Assembly (NCBI RefSeq): GCF_026151205.1
Contig: NC_087082.1
Location: 13,115,865-13,179,864, forward strand
Reading direction: 5' to 3'
Origin: Bolinopsis microptera
Lineage: Eukaryota; Ctenophora; Tentaculata; Lobata; Bolinopsidae
Length of the DNA: 64,000 nucleotides
This document shows, in pieces, positions 50,514-61,610 of this stretch. The notes below the pieces were generated by a model. It had not been told where the DNA came from, did no database searches, and saw only the letters and a program-made list of their open reading frames with translations. Positions within the stretch are counted from its first letter, which is position 1, and every line of letters begins with the position of its first letter. The position numbers and the translations under genes are program-made.

Positions 50514-52895
50514 TTAGGCTAAAACTGGGTTTGCAAAGCCGTGTATTCTTGAGCTCTGTCGTCTTAAATTGTTCCTTTTATCTTCAGTTGGCTTCCCTTT
50601 GGCTTTGCTTTCAGTAATTTCTTGTGGTTTGGGTCCCTTATCTTGCGCCAGATCAAGCAGGAACTTCTTATCAGCAATCTCATTTCGTACCTGCTCTCTC
50701 AGTAGCCTAATGGTAACGTTTCGTGAATTCGCCAGGGAATGGTAGTAATAAACCACAAGTGCAACCAGGATGACCAAAATGATGAATACAGATGTTGTCC
50801 TGACGTTGTCGATGATGTACCTTTTAAACACCCCAGATTGGTCGATGACACTAGAGAAGGAATCAGTGAAACTTGCCTGTCCTCTAAATGGCCCACAAGT
50901 CGTGCTAGGATGGAAGTTGAAGATGATCAACCCAATGAAGACGAATACTATCAAGAGTGAAATGAGAAAGAGAGCATTAATAGTGAAAGTGCTTTGGTTG
51001 TTTAATACTACAGTTTTGGGTGGTATCACGTTCGATATTGCACTCCATTTCTTTAAGTAAAAGATTACCGTGACTTCAATAACTGCCATCACTGGCAAAA
51101 GTGGAGCAAAGTAAAATGCAGACCAAAATATCATCTGCTTATAAACGAGATTCAAGATTTCCTTTGGTATATTAAACTCGGATTTGGTGAGCCCTAGCTT
51201 ATCCCTCAAAAATGATACTCTGGTGACGAGGACGCTTCTCAGCACCTCAGACAGGAGAAGAGTAGTGCAGAAGATGATGAAATCAATCATGATGAGCTGG
51301 TAAAGTTGAGATGCAATGTAATCCTCCCAGCAGTTGTAGAACAAGGTGTTGTTAGGAGTCTGCCAGTTCTCTGTGTTACCTCCGCTGGGACCTGCTGCTT
51401 TGTAGAGGATGTAGAGGAAGGTAGAGACGCTGAACAGCTTCATGATGAACATCCTGAAGAGTGTGACTCCAATTCTAGTGCTTTGAAACTGGTACATCTC
51501 TAGATTACCTACGAGCTGGAAGAATACAGGAAAGACAACGTTGCTTCCGGAGACGATGATTGATGCAGAGTACGTATTCCAGACAGCAGCAAATTGCTCT
51601 GTTACGTTGATGTCTGAAATGTTACCGATATCTATGGCATCCACAACTTCATGAACCAGCTTACCGCAGCTATTTGTTTCGTTGGCTCTTGACTCGTTTC
51701 CATCCGTCAAGATCTCATGAACGTACAGATAAACGGTCCCAATCATCGCTGCTACGCAGATAGCGTTGGTGAATATTCTGAGAAAGAAGAGACCAATCTT
51801 TGTTTTGAGATCCCTCTTAATGTGCTCCTGGGCATCTTCATCCAGGTCTTCTCTTAGAGACTGGATAACAGTGACGCTCTTCAGTCGAGTGGTTTCTATG
51901 TTATTGAGGCTATAGTCCCATGTGAAGACTACATTAGAGTAAGGTTTGGATTCCATTTGTTCAGCTGCTGATTTGTTAAAGAGCTTAGACAGATTTGCCA
52001 ACATCAGCAGAAGGGATATGAGAAAGTACGAGATTCCCACGGTGAAATATGCAAGGGAGAAATTGTAGAGTGTCTTCTCTTTCCCTTTTACATTTCTGGT
52101 CAGGTTGCTTGTTGGATACCATCCATAAAACATTGCTGTACTCTCCATCCATCCAGTTCCTGTTAGAAGTTGAAGCACCGAATTGACAGCATCGACATGG
52201 AAACCAGTGCCGTTCACAAATTTGGGGTTGGTACACTTCAAGTCATCTTTGTTGAAAAGATTATCCTCGGTGTGACCATGATGATCAGCCATGTACCAAC
52301 CCGGTCCCACGACCAAGCCCAGGCCAAGGAACATGCACAGGACATTTATCTTAAGCAACCAAACTAAGACTTTAAAATAAGTGCTGACCCCTGATCCAAG
52401 ATGACCCTCAACCTGTTTAATAGATTTACCCCAGACTCGAAAATATGTCCTCTTTATCTCGTTTGCTCGCTTTAGTTGTTTTTCCACATAGTTGACGCAC
52501 TGGGAGGTCATTTGAGCTCTTCCTTTTAACCCACTTTCAAGTTCTTTAAACTGAAGTCTCTGTGTGTGTCGAATGATTCTCCTTTCATCCAGGCTAAGGT
52601 GCTTTGCAACAACTGAACCTGTTTTTGCTGGTTTAAAAGTTCCATACGACTCCGTAGACGATCCTACATCGGGTTCTTTCTTTACCAAACTTGTTTCGAG
52701 CGAGGATTCGTCATCAGCAACGATAGAATTAGAATCAGCATTATCAGCTCCAAGTTCTTCTAATTGAACCGCTTCTTTATTTGCAAAGAATACCTCGTCA
52801 TCAAGACGTGATTCGCCAGCTCCTCCCCCACCATCAAAGGCCAGTAAGCCTACGGAAGGAGACTCCTCCACCAAATCTTCACTAATAACGTCCAT
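50514..52895 (-). CDS. Transmembrane channel-like (TMC) protein 1 of 2, intronless
   Basis: 793 residues from ATG 52,895. An acidic cytosolic N-terminus is followed by RHTQRLQFKELESGLKG and EGHLGSGVSTYFKVLVWLL, the conserved entry to TM1. The large extracellular loop holds GWMESTAMFYGWYPTSNL. The TMC signature is CWEDYIASQLYQLIMIDF at about residue 525. Roughly ten hydrophobic segments end with IILVILVALVVYYYHS, then a basic tail. TMC proteins are pore-forming or modulatory membrane proteins (TMC1/2 in hair-cell mechanotransduction); the substrate of this one is unknown. No introns, unlike most animal TMC genes. It is a tandem paralogue of the gene 1.0 kb upstream at 53,926-56,184. Several NxT/S sites lie in extracellular loops. 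Confidence 0.92.
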   Translation of the reverse strand: MDVISEDLVEESPSVGLLAFDGGGGAGESRLDDEVFFANKEAVQLEELGADNADSNSIVADDESSLETSLVKKEPDVGSSTESYGTFKPAKTGSVVAKHLSLDERRIIRHTQRLQFKELESGLKGRAQMTSQCVNYVEKQLKRANEIKRTYFRVWGKSIKQVEGHLGSGVSTYFKVLVWLLKINVLCMFLGLGLVVGPGWYMADHHGHTEDNLFNKDDLKCTNPKFVNGTGFHVDAVNSVLQLLTGTGWMESTAMFYGWYPTSNLTRNVKGKEKTLYNFSLAYFTVGISYFLISLLLMLANLSKLFNKSAAEQMESKPYSNVVFTWDYSLNNIETTRLKSVTVIQSLREDLDEDAQEHIKRDLKTKIGLFFLRIFTNAICVAAMIGTVYLYVHEILTDGNESRANETNSCGKLVHEVVDAIDIGNISDINVTEQFAAVWNTYSASIIVSGSNVVFPVFFQLVGNLEMYQFQSTRIGVTLFRMFIMKLFSVSTFLYILYKAAGPSGGNTENWQTPNNTLFYNCWEDYIASQLYQLIMIDFIIFCTTLLLSEVLRSVLVTRVSFLRDKLGLTKSEFNIPKEILNLVYKQMIFWSAFYFAPLLPVMAVIEVTVIFYLKKWSAISNVIPPKTVVLNNQSTFTINALFLISLLIVFVFIGLIIFNFHPSTTCGPFRGQASFTDSFSSVIDQSGVFKRYIIDNVRTTSVFIILVILVALVVYYYHSLANSRNVTIRLLREQVRNEIADKKFLLDLAQDKGPKPQEITESKAKGKPTEDKRNNLRRQSSRIHGFANPVLA

Positions 52896-53925
52896 CAGCA
52901 AGCATTAAAATAGTAAACGTATAACCTTGAGCACTCAATCAAAACATCATCGAGAATTATGAACTAAAGAGCTACGCAAGGCTATCGAATTTCAGTCCCA
53001 ATATTCGCGTGTAAATAACAGAATTGAGGTTATTCGTAAATTGAGCCAAAGCTTCAGATGAATCACACGTGTTACCCGCACTGTTGTGAGTGTTGGTGCA
53101 TGTAATAGATAAAGTAGTAACCGAACCCAGTTGTGATACACAATGAGGCATTTGAATTACAATTAAAATAATTGTCTCATTGAACATACGACTCTGGAGG
53201 TGTGTATCATGGAATTGGTACAAACTCATTGTGTACCACTCTTCAATTATACTCGTCCCGGTGTCAAATGATGCAGGTGTAACAATATTCTCTTGAAAAT
53301 GGTGCTCAAAATAGAACTTATAACTGGTGCTGATGGGCGCTACTATCGTATAACAGTAATTTGTTATTGGTCGTACAATAATACTTTATTTTAGTTATAC
53401 GACCTTGTATTCTGTAAGTGCAGGTAATTATTATATTATTGAGAATTACCTGCTACGTGAAAACAACAAATGAAAATTGTTCGCCATTTCAGAAATTAGT
53501 AATGATATTGTTGCTTTTGCTTTCAATGCAATTGTATACTATATGTACATTAAACAAAGAAATTAAAATTGTAAAACATACATGCCAAAGGGCCTACAGA
53601 GGTAAAAAATCTTCAGTGAAAGCTATTTATTTCCTTGCATTAAATTGATTATTGTATAAAAATAAACTTGTGACAGTTTCAAAGGAATCTGCATCTTTTT
53701 GACACTGATCACACTCACAGCAGTCTTTCTATTTCGAAGAGTCCGAAGTGCTTGTTTTCCTTAATCCTTAGATGCAAAAAAAGGGCAGAAAAGATTTTTC
53801 GATAGTCTAATAAGTTGTCCAGCTTGGTCGACACTAAAAGGCATGCATCCCATGATTCATATATTGCACTATTTATCCTTTGTACTTAAAGCCCGTCTTT
53901 AAAGTGAACAAATTTAAAGATAACA
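52896..53925. promoter_or_regulatory. Spacer between the two TMC genes
   Basis: It holds the promoter region of the downstream TMC gene (minus strand) and the 3' end of the upstream one. No clear motif is seen. Open frames here are short and featureless. Confidence 0.35.
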
Positions 53926-56184
53926 CTAGCTCGCAAAACCATGTGCCCTTGATATCTTACGTTGAAGCTCCTTTTTCCTTAAATTTGTGGATTTTTTTAA
54001 GTCCTCGATCTTTGTCTCATCCTCATTATTGTTGGAATCTTGAACTTTAACTCTATCCAGGAGGAACTTTTTGTCTGCTATCTCATCTTTGACTTGCTGT
54101 CTCAGCAAGCCAATTGTAACTTTCCTTGAGGATGCTAGAGACCGGTAGTAGTAAATGACCAAACAAACCACGATGACTAAAATGATGAAAACCGATGTTG
54201 TTTTCAGGCTGTCGACAATATAGCTTTTAAACTTTCCAGAATTTTTGATGACATGAGAGAAAGGGTCACTGAACCACGCGCTTTCTCTAAATGGGCCACA
54301 AGTTTTGCTCGGATGGAAGTTGAAGATGACCAGTCCCATGAAGACAAAGACAATCAAGAGCGAAATGAGGAAGAGGCAGTTAACTGCAAAAGTACTCTGA
54401 TGATTCAAGACTACCGTTTTAGGAGGAATCACATTCTTCAGAGCGCTTATCTTTTTTAAGTAGAAGATGGCGATAACTTCAAGCACTGCTACGACCGGAA
54501 ATAGCGGGGCAAAGTAAAACCCTGACCAGAATATCATTTGTTTGTGAACCAGATCCAAAATTTCCTCGGCAATGTTAAACTCTGGCTTAGTGATTCCAAG
54601 CCTGTCTCTCAAAAAGGAAATATTGGTGACCAAGTAACTTCGGAGGACTTCAGAGCAAAGCAGGGCGATACAAAAGACAATGAAATCAACCATGACCAGT
54701 TGGTATAACTGAGAAGCTACATAATTCTCCCAGCAGTTATAGATAAGGGTATTGTCAGGGGTTTGCCACTCCTCTAATTGCCCTCCACTTGGCCCAACTG
54801 CAATGTACAGAATGTAAAGATAAACTGAGATGTTGAACAGCTTCATAATGAACATCCTCACAAGAGTTATGCCTATCATAGTGCTCTGGAAGCTATACAT
54901 TTCAAAGGTTCCTACTAGCTGAAAGAAGATCGGCAGTATGACATTGCTCCCTGATACTATGATAGAAGCGGAATAAGTACTCCAAAAGGCTGACAAATTT
55001 TCTTTTATTTCAGTGTTAGTCAGGTTTCCCAGATCAATATCTAGTCCATCATCTAAAGGTTGAGTGAGCTTTCCACAACTGTCTGTTGACTGCAACTCAG
55101 AAGAATCTGTGAGAATCTGGTTTACATAAAGGTAAACAGTTCCTACCATAGCTCCCAAACAAATTATATTGGTGACGATCCTGAGGAAGACAATACCTAC
55201 TTTTGCGGAAAATTCTCTTTTAACACCCTCCTGAGCATCCTCTGTCATTCCTTCTTTGAGAGACTGGATGAACCTTACGCTTTGTTGCTCACAAGCTCCG
55301 GTGTCTGTCACGCCATAATCCCACGTGAAAACCTTCGAAGAATAGGGCTTTGTGTCAAATTGCTCAGCAGCTGACTTGTTGAACAGCTTAGACAAATTGT
55401 AAAGCATGAAAAGCAGAGAAAGGAAAAAGTAAGAAATTCCCACGGTAAAATATGCTAGGGAGAAGTTGTAAGTAGTTTTTTCTTTTCCATGTACATGCAT
55501 GGTCAGGTTGCTTGTTGGATACCATCCATAAAACATAGCTGTACTCTCCATCCATCCAGTTCCTGTTAGAAATTGTAGCACCGAATCGACGGCATCATGA
55601 TGAAATCCAGTACCGTTTACAAAGTTAGGGTTGGTGCATTCCAAATCATCTTTGTTGTAAAGGGATTCTTGGGCGGGATGTTGAGCATGATTGTTAGCCA
55701 TGTAGCTTCCCGGTCCCACGATAAAAGCCAGAGCTAGAATCATGCAGAGCAAGTTGATCTTCAGAAGCCAGACAATAACTTTGAAGTAGGTGCACACTCC
55801 AGATCCCAGATGTCCCTGGATATGTTTTATCGAACTGCCCCAGATCCGGAAGTGGTTTCTTTGAATCTCATTCATTTTTTTCATTGAATCGTCAATAAAC
55901 TTTGTAAACTTAGTCGAAACCTGATCTTTCCGTCTCAGTCCACTTTGAAGCTCTTTGAACTGCATTCGTTGTGTCCTACGTAGAACCCGTCTTTGGCTTA
56001 AGGTAAAAGTCTTTGGACCTGGATAGAAGGTTCCATACCTGTCTGTGGATAAGTGCGCGTGATCATTCGACAGTCCTTTGTCGCCGAGGTCGTCTTCTTT
56101 AGACAGTATAGGCTGAGTCTCGTCATCTGTATCCAGCTCGATCGCCGCTTCGTTAGAATGTACGATTCCCTCCTCACTGTCCAT
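53926..56184 (-). CDS. Transmembrane channel-like (TMC) protein 2 of 2, intronless
   Basis: 752 residues from ATG 56,184 (M-D-S-E-E-G). It has the same layout as its neighbour: RRTQRMQFKELQSGLRRK, QGHLGSGVCTYFKVIVWLL, the identical GWMESTAMFYGWYPTSNL block, CWENYVASQLYQLVMVDF, and TTSVFIILVIVVCLVIYYY near the end. Similarity is high in membrane segments and low in the acidic N-terminus and in the extracellular loop around SSELQSTDSCGKL. It has a paired Cys (SCGK) where the neighbour has NSCGK. Intronless in both genes suggests retroposition of a TMC mRNA followed by tandem duplication, or ancestral intron loss. Both are full length, so probably functional. Confidence 0.92.
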   Translation of the reverse strand: MDSEEGIVHSNEAAIELDTDDETQPILSKEDDLGDKGLSNDHAHLSTDRYGTFYPGPKTFTLSQRRVLRRTQRMQFKELQSGLRRKDQVSTKFTKFIDDSMKKMNEIQRNHFRIWGSSIKHIQGHLGSGVCTYFKVIVWLLKINLLCMILALAFIVGPGSYMANNHAQHPAQESLYNKDDLECTNPNFVNGTGFHHDAVDSVLQFLTGTGWMESTAMFYGWYPTSNLTMHVHGKEKTTYNFSLAYFTVGISYFFLSLLFMLYNLSKLFNKSAAEQFDTKPYSSKVFTWDYGVTDTGACEQQSVRFIQSLKEGMTEDAQEGVKREFSAKVGIVFLRIVTNIICLGAMVGTVYLYVNQILTDSSELQSTDSCGKLTQPLDDGLDIDLGNLTNTEIKENLSAFWSTYSASIIVSGSNVILPIFFQLVGTFEMYSFQSTMIGITLVRMFIMKLFNISVYLYILYIAVGPSGGQLEEWQTPDNTLIYNCWENYVASQLYQLVMVDFIVFCIALLCSEVLRSYLVTNISFLRDRLGITKPEFNIAEEILDLVHKQMIFWSGFYFAPLFPVVAVLEVIAIFYLKKISALKNVIPPKTVVLNHQSTFAVNCLFLISLLIVFVFMGLVIFNFHPSKTCGPFRESAWFSDPFSHVIKNSGKFKSYIVDSLKTTSVFIILVIVVCLVIYYYRSLASSRKVTIGLLRQQVKDEIADKKFLLDRVKVQDSNNNEDETKIEDLKKSTNLRKKELQRKISRAHGFAS

Positions 56185-56971
56185 GTTGTAATTTAATGTA
56201 AACTTTTAACTTATTCTTCTGGTAATTTATTGAATGGATGTGCTCAACAAAACGCATAAGAAAACAAGTACAACTGTAGAATCAATTCGCATCCCCCGAA
56301 ACGTGCTGGGAAAATAAACACAAAACATCTACCCTCATATAACTTCTATGTAATGTGTATCATAGAACGTCTGCTACCTCCATCTTTTTTACATTTTAAT
56401 CACTAGCTCCTAGTGTGCCCCTCACCAAATAGTGTTATAGTAGGAGTAGTCACAGTGTTAGAACACCATTACACAATATCTTAATTAGCAAACTACTACA
56501 GCTACACTACTACGCTATTCATTATCTGGAACGTTGATTGCTCATTATCCTTTGTCCTTGGTAACGGTCAAAAATTAATTGAACCTTTAAATGATCTGTG
56601 GGCCGGTCAATTGTTTTGCATATCATCCTTTTTTGTTCAGAAGAAAGGCTTGTGTCCGCGCAAGTTTATATATCATGCGACAGTTACAACCTTATAATAA
56701 CAAAACAACAATTCAAATCGTTTATCTTTTTGCTTTATTTTATAGAATCGAATATAAATTGAGGTTATACATATTTTAACGAAAAAAACTATCAAAACAG
56801 AAAGAATAAGAATATTTACAATAAAAACGATGTCGACCAAACTTCAATTATAATGATCTCCTCACTTCAAAAGAAGACGAAAAACATCGTGGTCACTGAA
56901 CATTAACTGGCTATCAAAAAGATACGTAAGATGCTAAAATCATGCTTTTAAGTTTTACAATTACACTTGTC
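56185..56971. promoter_or_regulatory. Upstream region of TMC 2 and 3' flank of the EF-hand gene
   Basis: AT-rich. The 5' part should hold the TMC promoter. No defined motif, RNA gene or repeat was recognised. Confidence 0.35.
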
Positions 56972-58595
56972 TCAAAGTCGTCTTATAGTTTTGTCTAGGC
57001 TGGCAAGTTTCTCGAGCCACATGGGGCTGTCCGTCAGAAAGAATTTAAGAAATTCGGCTTCACTGATAGTTCCGTCTTGGTCCTTGTCCAGAAAATCCAT
57101 AAGCGTCTTTAGTTCACTCTCGGAGCATTTTTGTCCTGAATAAGAGTAATTTTATGATGGAACAATTGAAAATAGGTTGCAGGTTAATTTTAATTGTCCG
57201 CCTCTAGATAACTTATCGACAGGATTTGCGTTCAGCTAGCTCAAGTTGTACTTAAATTTTTGACCACAATGATGAATGATGTACTTGATATTTTTTGAAA
57301 CAGTTCCAATAAAAACTCCGGCTCCGGCTTCTCGATATGAGATTGCTTCCTTTTGGAGGCGCATAAAAATATAGTCTCGTCTTAGGAAGAATTTTAGGAA
57401 TATGCCACATTCATCCGGTCTTCAAGGACAAACCACAGCCCCACTTTTAAACCTTCCCCGCAGCTTCACAACACCACCCTTGCTCCAATGCAAAAACGAA
57501 TTTTAAGGTTAGACAAAAAGTAATTATGTTCAACTCTTACCTAAACTAAATATCAGATCTTTGAACTCTTCTTTTGTTAGAAAACCATTATTGTCGCTAT
57601 CGAAAACTCTGAAAGAGAAAAAAAAGAAAGATTCCATTGTTTATATTTGATCGAATAGTGGTTATGAAATAAAGCAAAGTTGTATATGTTCTGGTCCATT
57701 ATGGATAGATTCTATAACGAATCAACTTTCGGTATTAATCCACAAAGAATTTATTCAAACTGAAAGGGAAAAGGTAACAGAGAATTATACGTATATTGAT
57801 ATATATAATACGGATTAACAACTATTTACCTGAACACGGCTTTGAATTGACTATTTGGAGTGACGAAGGGGTTGTGCTGACGAGACATAAGGTTTATAAA
57901 CTCGCAGATATTCAACACCTAAAAATTTGTAACTTGTAGTATTTAGAGCTATCTTTAAACTAAAAGTTCTTTAAAAATGAAAAAGTCAACATCAGATTCA
58001 AACTTTCAATTATAATGTTCGATCTGGGTGGAATATACCTGGTCGCCATCAATATCCACAGATTTAATCATGTCTGCTATCTCATCTTCTGATGGTCTGA
58101 GTCCTACTCCACACAATAAGGTTCCTAAAGAGAATAGCGATATCAGCACTATCAGCACTATCAGCACTAATAAAGTAATAACAATATTAACGATATTGAA
58201 ATTATGTTATCAAGCGCGGGCAGTTGTTGAGTGGATGCCGACCCAGCCCAGCCCGATGACCCCGATAAAGGGTTTTAGTGGAAATGAGTTGATACATGTT
58301 GCTATATGTTTCTACATGTTGATTGTTGGCGTGTGTCTAAGAATGAGTTATACTGGAATGCAACTTTATTATTTTTCGATTATACAACCCAAATTCGTTT
58401 CATTTATTATTTATTAATTATAGCTAGATGTGCATTATATAAAATATTATATATGTCGCTCTAACTCTCTATGAACAACTAACCTAACTCTGATACATCT
58501 ATATGACCATCTCCATCTAAGTCAACAGCCTTGAAAGCCGATTCGTATTCTAGTATCTCATCATACGATAACGTTACCGGCAGTAGAGGTTTTGT
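56972..58595 (-). CDS. Four-EF-hand calcium-binding protein (calmodulin-like), 5' end uncertain
   Basis: Minus-strand exons in order are 58,595-58,494, 58,124-58,039, 57,918-57,830, 57,608-57,541 and 57,135-56,972, all phase-consistent with GT-AG borders. They encode ~168 residues with four loops: DLDGDGHIDVSE, DIDGDQVLNICE (split by an intron), DSDNNGFLTKEE and DKDQDGTISEAE. The C-terminus is SPMWLEKLASLDKTIRRL. Loops 1 and 4 have canonical Asp/Gly/Glu positions. Loop 2 has Gln at position 6 where Gly is usual. The start codon lies upstream of 58,595 in an exon I did not identify; one candidate is minus-strand GTATCCCATACGACG near 58,740-58,750. It is a calmodulin/troponin-C-like sensor by fold; the target is unknown. 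It lies upstream of the TMC pair on the same strand. Confidence 0.8.
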
Positions 58596-59831
58596 TCTGT
58601 GGACGATGTCATGTTGAGATTTGAAAAAATAATAACTTCATGTTTTGTAAATATTGTTTTTATTGATTAATTTACTTTAATTAATGGCCGAGGAAGCCTC
58701 TTCATCAATATTATTCCTTACTTTGAATAAACCACGTCGTATGGGATACCTGTTAAAAATGTTCATAGTCTTTGATGCGTCCTTTCTGACTGGCTCGCTC
58801 TTTTCTAACCTGCAATTCGGTGTGGACTTTGACTCTTGCAGCCACCTGGGTGTTAAGCATTTTACTTATTTTAGGTACTTTAATTTAACGTGGAACCTTC
58901 AGGTGTTATTATGTACATAATGCACAATGCAGAAATCACTCACAAACATTGCCACATGTGAACTCGAAGTTATAATGAATGCAGTTTCCTCCAATATTAA
59001 ACCCTAATACGTGACACGTGTGCTTACGTTTATACATTCGATTATGATCCCCTAAAACGGTACCATTTATACCAGGCCACCACGGTCACTTTCAGTCAAT
59101 AGAGCTATTAGTATTACTTGCTTACTTCAAACAACATAACAAGTGTTCTGAGTCGAATTTATTTAATTAAAATGCCATATAAGGGGCAAAAATTTACTAA
59201 ATGGCCAAACAAAATAAAAAAGAAACGTGTTAGTGACTATTTGGACTACACCGTTCGCAATAATAACTGTTTCACCCTACCTCTTCCTGCCTCTCCTTGA
59301 CACAAACATGCCCTAGGGTGGATGGTTTTTTAATCGTATTTATGGAATTGGTACCGTTGTAAAGCTTACATTATGACAGTTCAGATGGCGAAAGTTTTAT
59401 CGAAAATGGACCAGTCATTGTTCTGGAAATAACAATAATATCAATTGAGTAAACAATAATATCTATGACCAATTTAACCATATTAAGAAATGTGGTCGAC
59501 GATCCAGTATTGAGCATATGTGCAATTGTGCGAGTACAGTATTCTAATTGCCCCCTTCGAGCAGCTAAGGTGCGTCTTACTAGCAGTCATGTGACCGAGA
59601 TCACGTGATAACACCTTTAACTAACTTATAGCCCTGAGGATCAATTGGTACAATGTGTATTGAGGTAAATTGGTCGGGGTATGTTTTATTATATAATATC
59701 AGTATTTACACTGAAACATTCAATAGCTTTCCTTAGCTGTTGGAACAGTGAAAGACCAAAATATTAGATGTTAACCCTGAGCAAATTGTAGCTTGTAGTT
59801 GTACATTTAATATAATCAATAATACTACATA
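58596..59831. other. Upstream of the EF-hand gene, little recognised
   Basis: It may hold the first exon of the EF-hand gene on the minus strand near 58,720-58,760. Otherwise AT-rich, with no persuasive ORF. The open frame at 59,118-59,300 has no recognisable features. Confidence 0.35.
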
Positions 59832-61070
59832 CTACCTTGTCGGACTTTATTTAAACGGACTTTAGTTCATAGTTGGATGCTAGAAGCCCAAGTTTACAAT
59901 TTACCTCGGAAATTTATCTCGTACCGTTTTAAAACCAGATCTCGGAGAAAGGTTCACCTTAGAGTATTTTAAACCTAATTCTCGGTCAGACGTTTTACAA
60001 TCTCCGAACAGTGTGACTATAATTATTTGGCCAGTTGGTAGATCACCGACCGGCTATAAGCCGGCTACTAACCGGCTATAAGCCGGCTTATAGCCGGCTA
60101 CAATTTTTATAGCCGGCTATAAGCCGGCTTAGTAGCCGGTTAGTAGCCGCTTACATTTGATGTTGAGCGACGGCTATTAGCCGGTTATAAGCCTGCTATT
60201 AGCCGTTTTGGTATTAAAAGTGGTTATAAGCCGGCTATAAGCCGGCTTATAGCCGGTTAGTAGCCGCTTACATTTGTTGTTGAGCGACGGCTATTAGCCG
60301 GTTATAAGCCTGCTATTAGCCGTTTTGGTATTAAAAGTGGTTATGTTATAAGCCGGCTATAAGCCGGTTATAAGATATTAACTCAACTATGCATCGTACT
60401 GAACGATAGTCAGGAGCCGGCTATAAGAAATTCAGTGAAAACGGCTATTAGCCGGCTTATAGCCGGCTTATAACCACTTTCGATACCTAAACGGCTAATA
60501 ACCGGCTAATAGCCGTTTTCGCTGAATTTCTTATAGCCGGCTCCTGACTATCGTTCAGTACGATGAAGTTGAGTTAATATCTTATAACCGGCTTATAGCC
60601 GGCTTATAGCCGGCTTATAACCACTTTCGATACCTAAACGGCTAATAGCCGGCTTATAACCGGCTAATAGCCGTTTTCACTGAATTTTTTATAGCCGATA
60701 CCTAAACGGCTAATAGCCGGCTTATAACCGGCTTATAGCCGTCGCTCAATAACAAATGTAAGCGGCTACTAACCGGCTATAAGCCGGCTTATAGCCGGCT
60801 ATAAAAATTGTAGCCGGCTATAAGCCGGTTTATAGCCGGCTTATAACCGGCTTATAACCGGCTTATAGCCGGTCGGTGATCTACCAATTTCCCAATTATT
60901 TTATGTACAATCTCCGAACAGTGTGACTGTATTATCATGTACAATATCCGGACTTCATTTTAACGGACTTCATAGTTGGATGCTAAAAGCCCAAGTGTTC
61001 ATTTTAATGTCCGTTCATTTCAATATCCGTTCAAATTTTGGAGGACATCCTAAGTAGACGGACCCTTCCG
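59832..61070. mobile_element. Composite repeat related to the intron-2 TIR transposon
   Basis: The left end CTACCTTGTCGGACTTTATT is a variant of the 34,310 TIR. AATGTCCGTTCA-type motifs appear again at ~61,000. Direct repeats flank the central palindrome: ACAATCTCCGAACAGTGTGA at ~59,998 and ~60,908. CTCGTACCGTTTTAAAACCA occurs at ~59,918 and ~61,112. The right part ends in TCCTAAGTAGACGGACCC, like the 15,796 MITE. It is probably several nested non-autonomous elements. Confidence 0.65.
60035..60887. repeat. 853-bp hierarchical palindrome made of AGCCGGCT/TATAAGCC units
   Basis: The outer ends TTGGTAGATCACCGACCGGC and GCCGGTCGGTGATCTACCAA are inverse. Inside are dozens of AGCCGGCT, TATAAGCCGG and CGGCTATTAGCCG motifs, each itself palindromic. 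A second inverted pair (TAAGATATTAACTCAAC ... CAGGAGCCGGC) is centred near 60,477. The GC-rich tract contrasts with the AT-rich surroundings. Confidence 0.93.
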
Positions 61071-61610
61071 AGTAGTACAACCTATTTCTTGGGCAGCAGT
61101 TTGAGTTTAGCTCGTACCGTTTTAAAACCAGATCTTGGAGCAGAGTTCACCTTAGAGTATTTGAAACCTAGTTCTCGGGCAGCAGTTCAGCACTTTTAAT
61201 CAGAACCCACGAATTTATTTTTCCTGGTATTACCATTCACCAATTAGTGTTAAATTCATGCCATATTGAAACCAACGGGGTGTTATGATTATGTAACTTG
61301 CGGTTTCATTGAACAAGTGGCTTTGAAACAATTTGCACTGCAATAGCCCCTAAGCTTATTTAACAATATTCCTCATGAAGGCCAAGGTTAGCTTGCTCAA
61401 TGGACACTTTTAACAAATTTTTCAGGCCTCAGGGTAACTTCATGATTACTGTAACTGAAATTCCATGTTCTGCAAAATATTGATTGATGTGCCTAAAATC
61501 CATGCCCCAAAATTACCATCACATATTAGTCTCAATATTCGATAATCGTATAGCTATAAGTACAGCAGCGCCATCAATAACACCAATTTTATAATTTTTT
61601 GAGCACCACC
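61071..61610. other. Upstream of the right-edge gene
   Basis: It includes a second copy (61,106-61,180) of the CTCGTACCGTTTTAAAACCA repeat from ~59,918. No promoter motif assigned. Confidence 0.4.

Noticed and set aside
58684-58920. Plus-strand 78-residue ORF
   Set aside because: No motif, poor composition, overlaps the likely 5' region of the minus-strand EF-hand gene.
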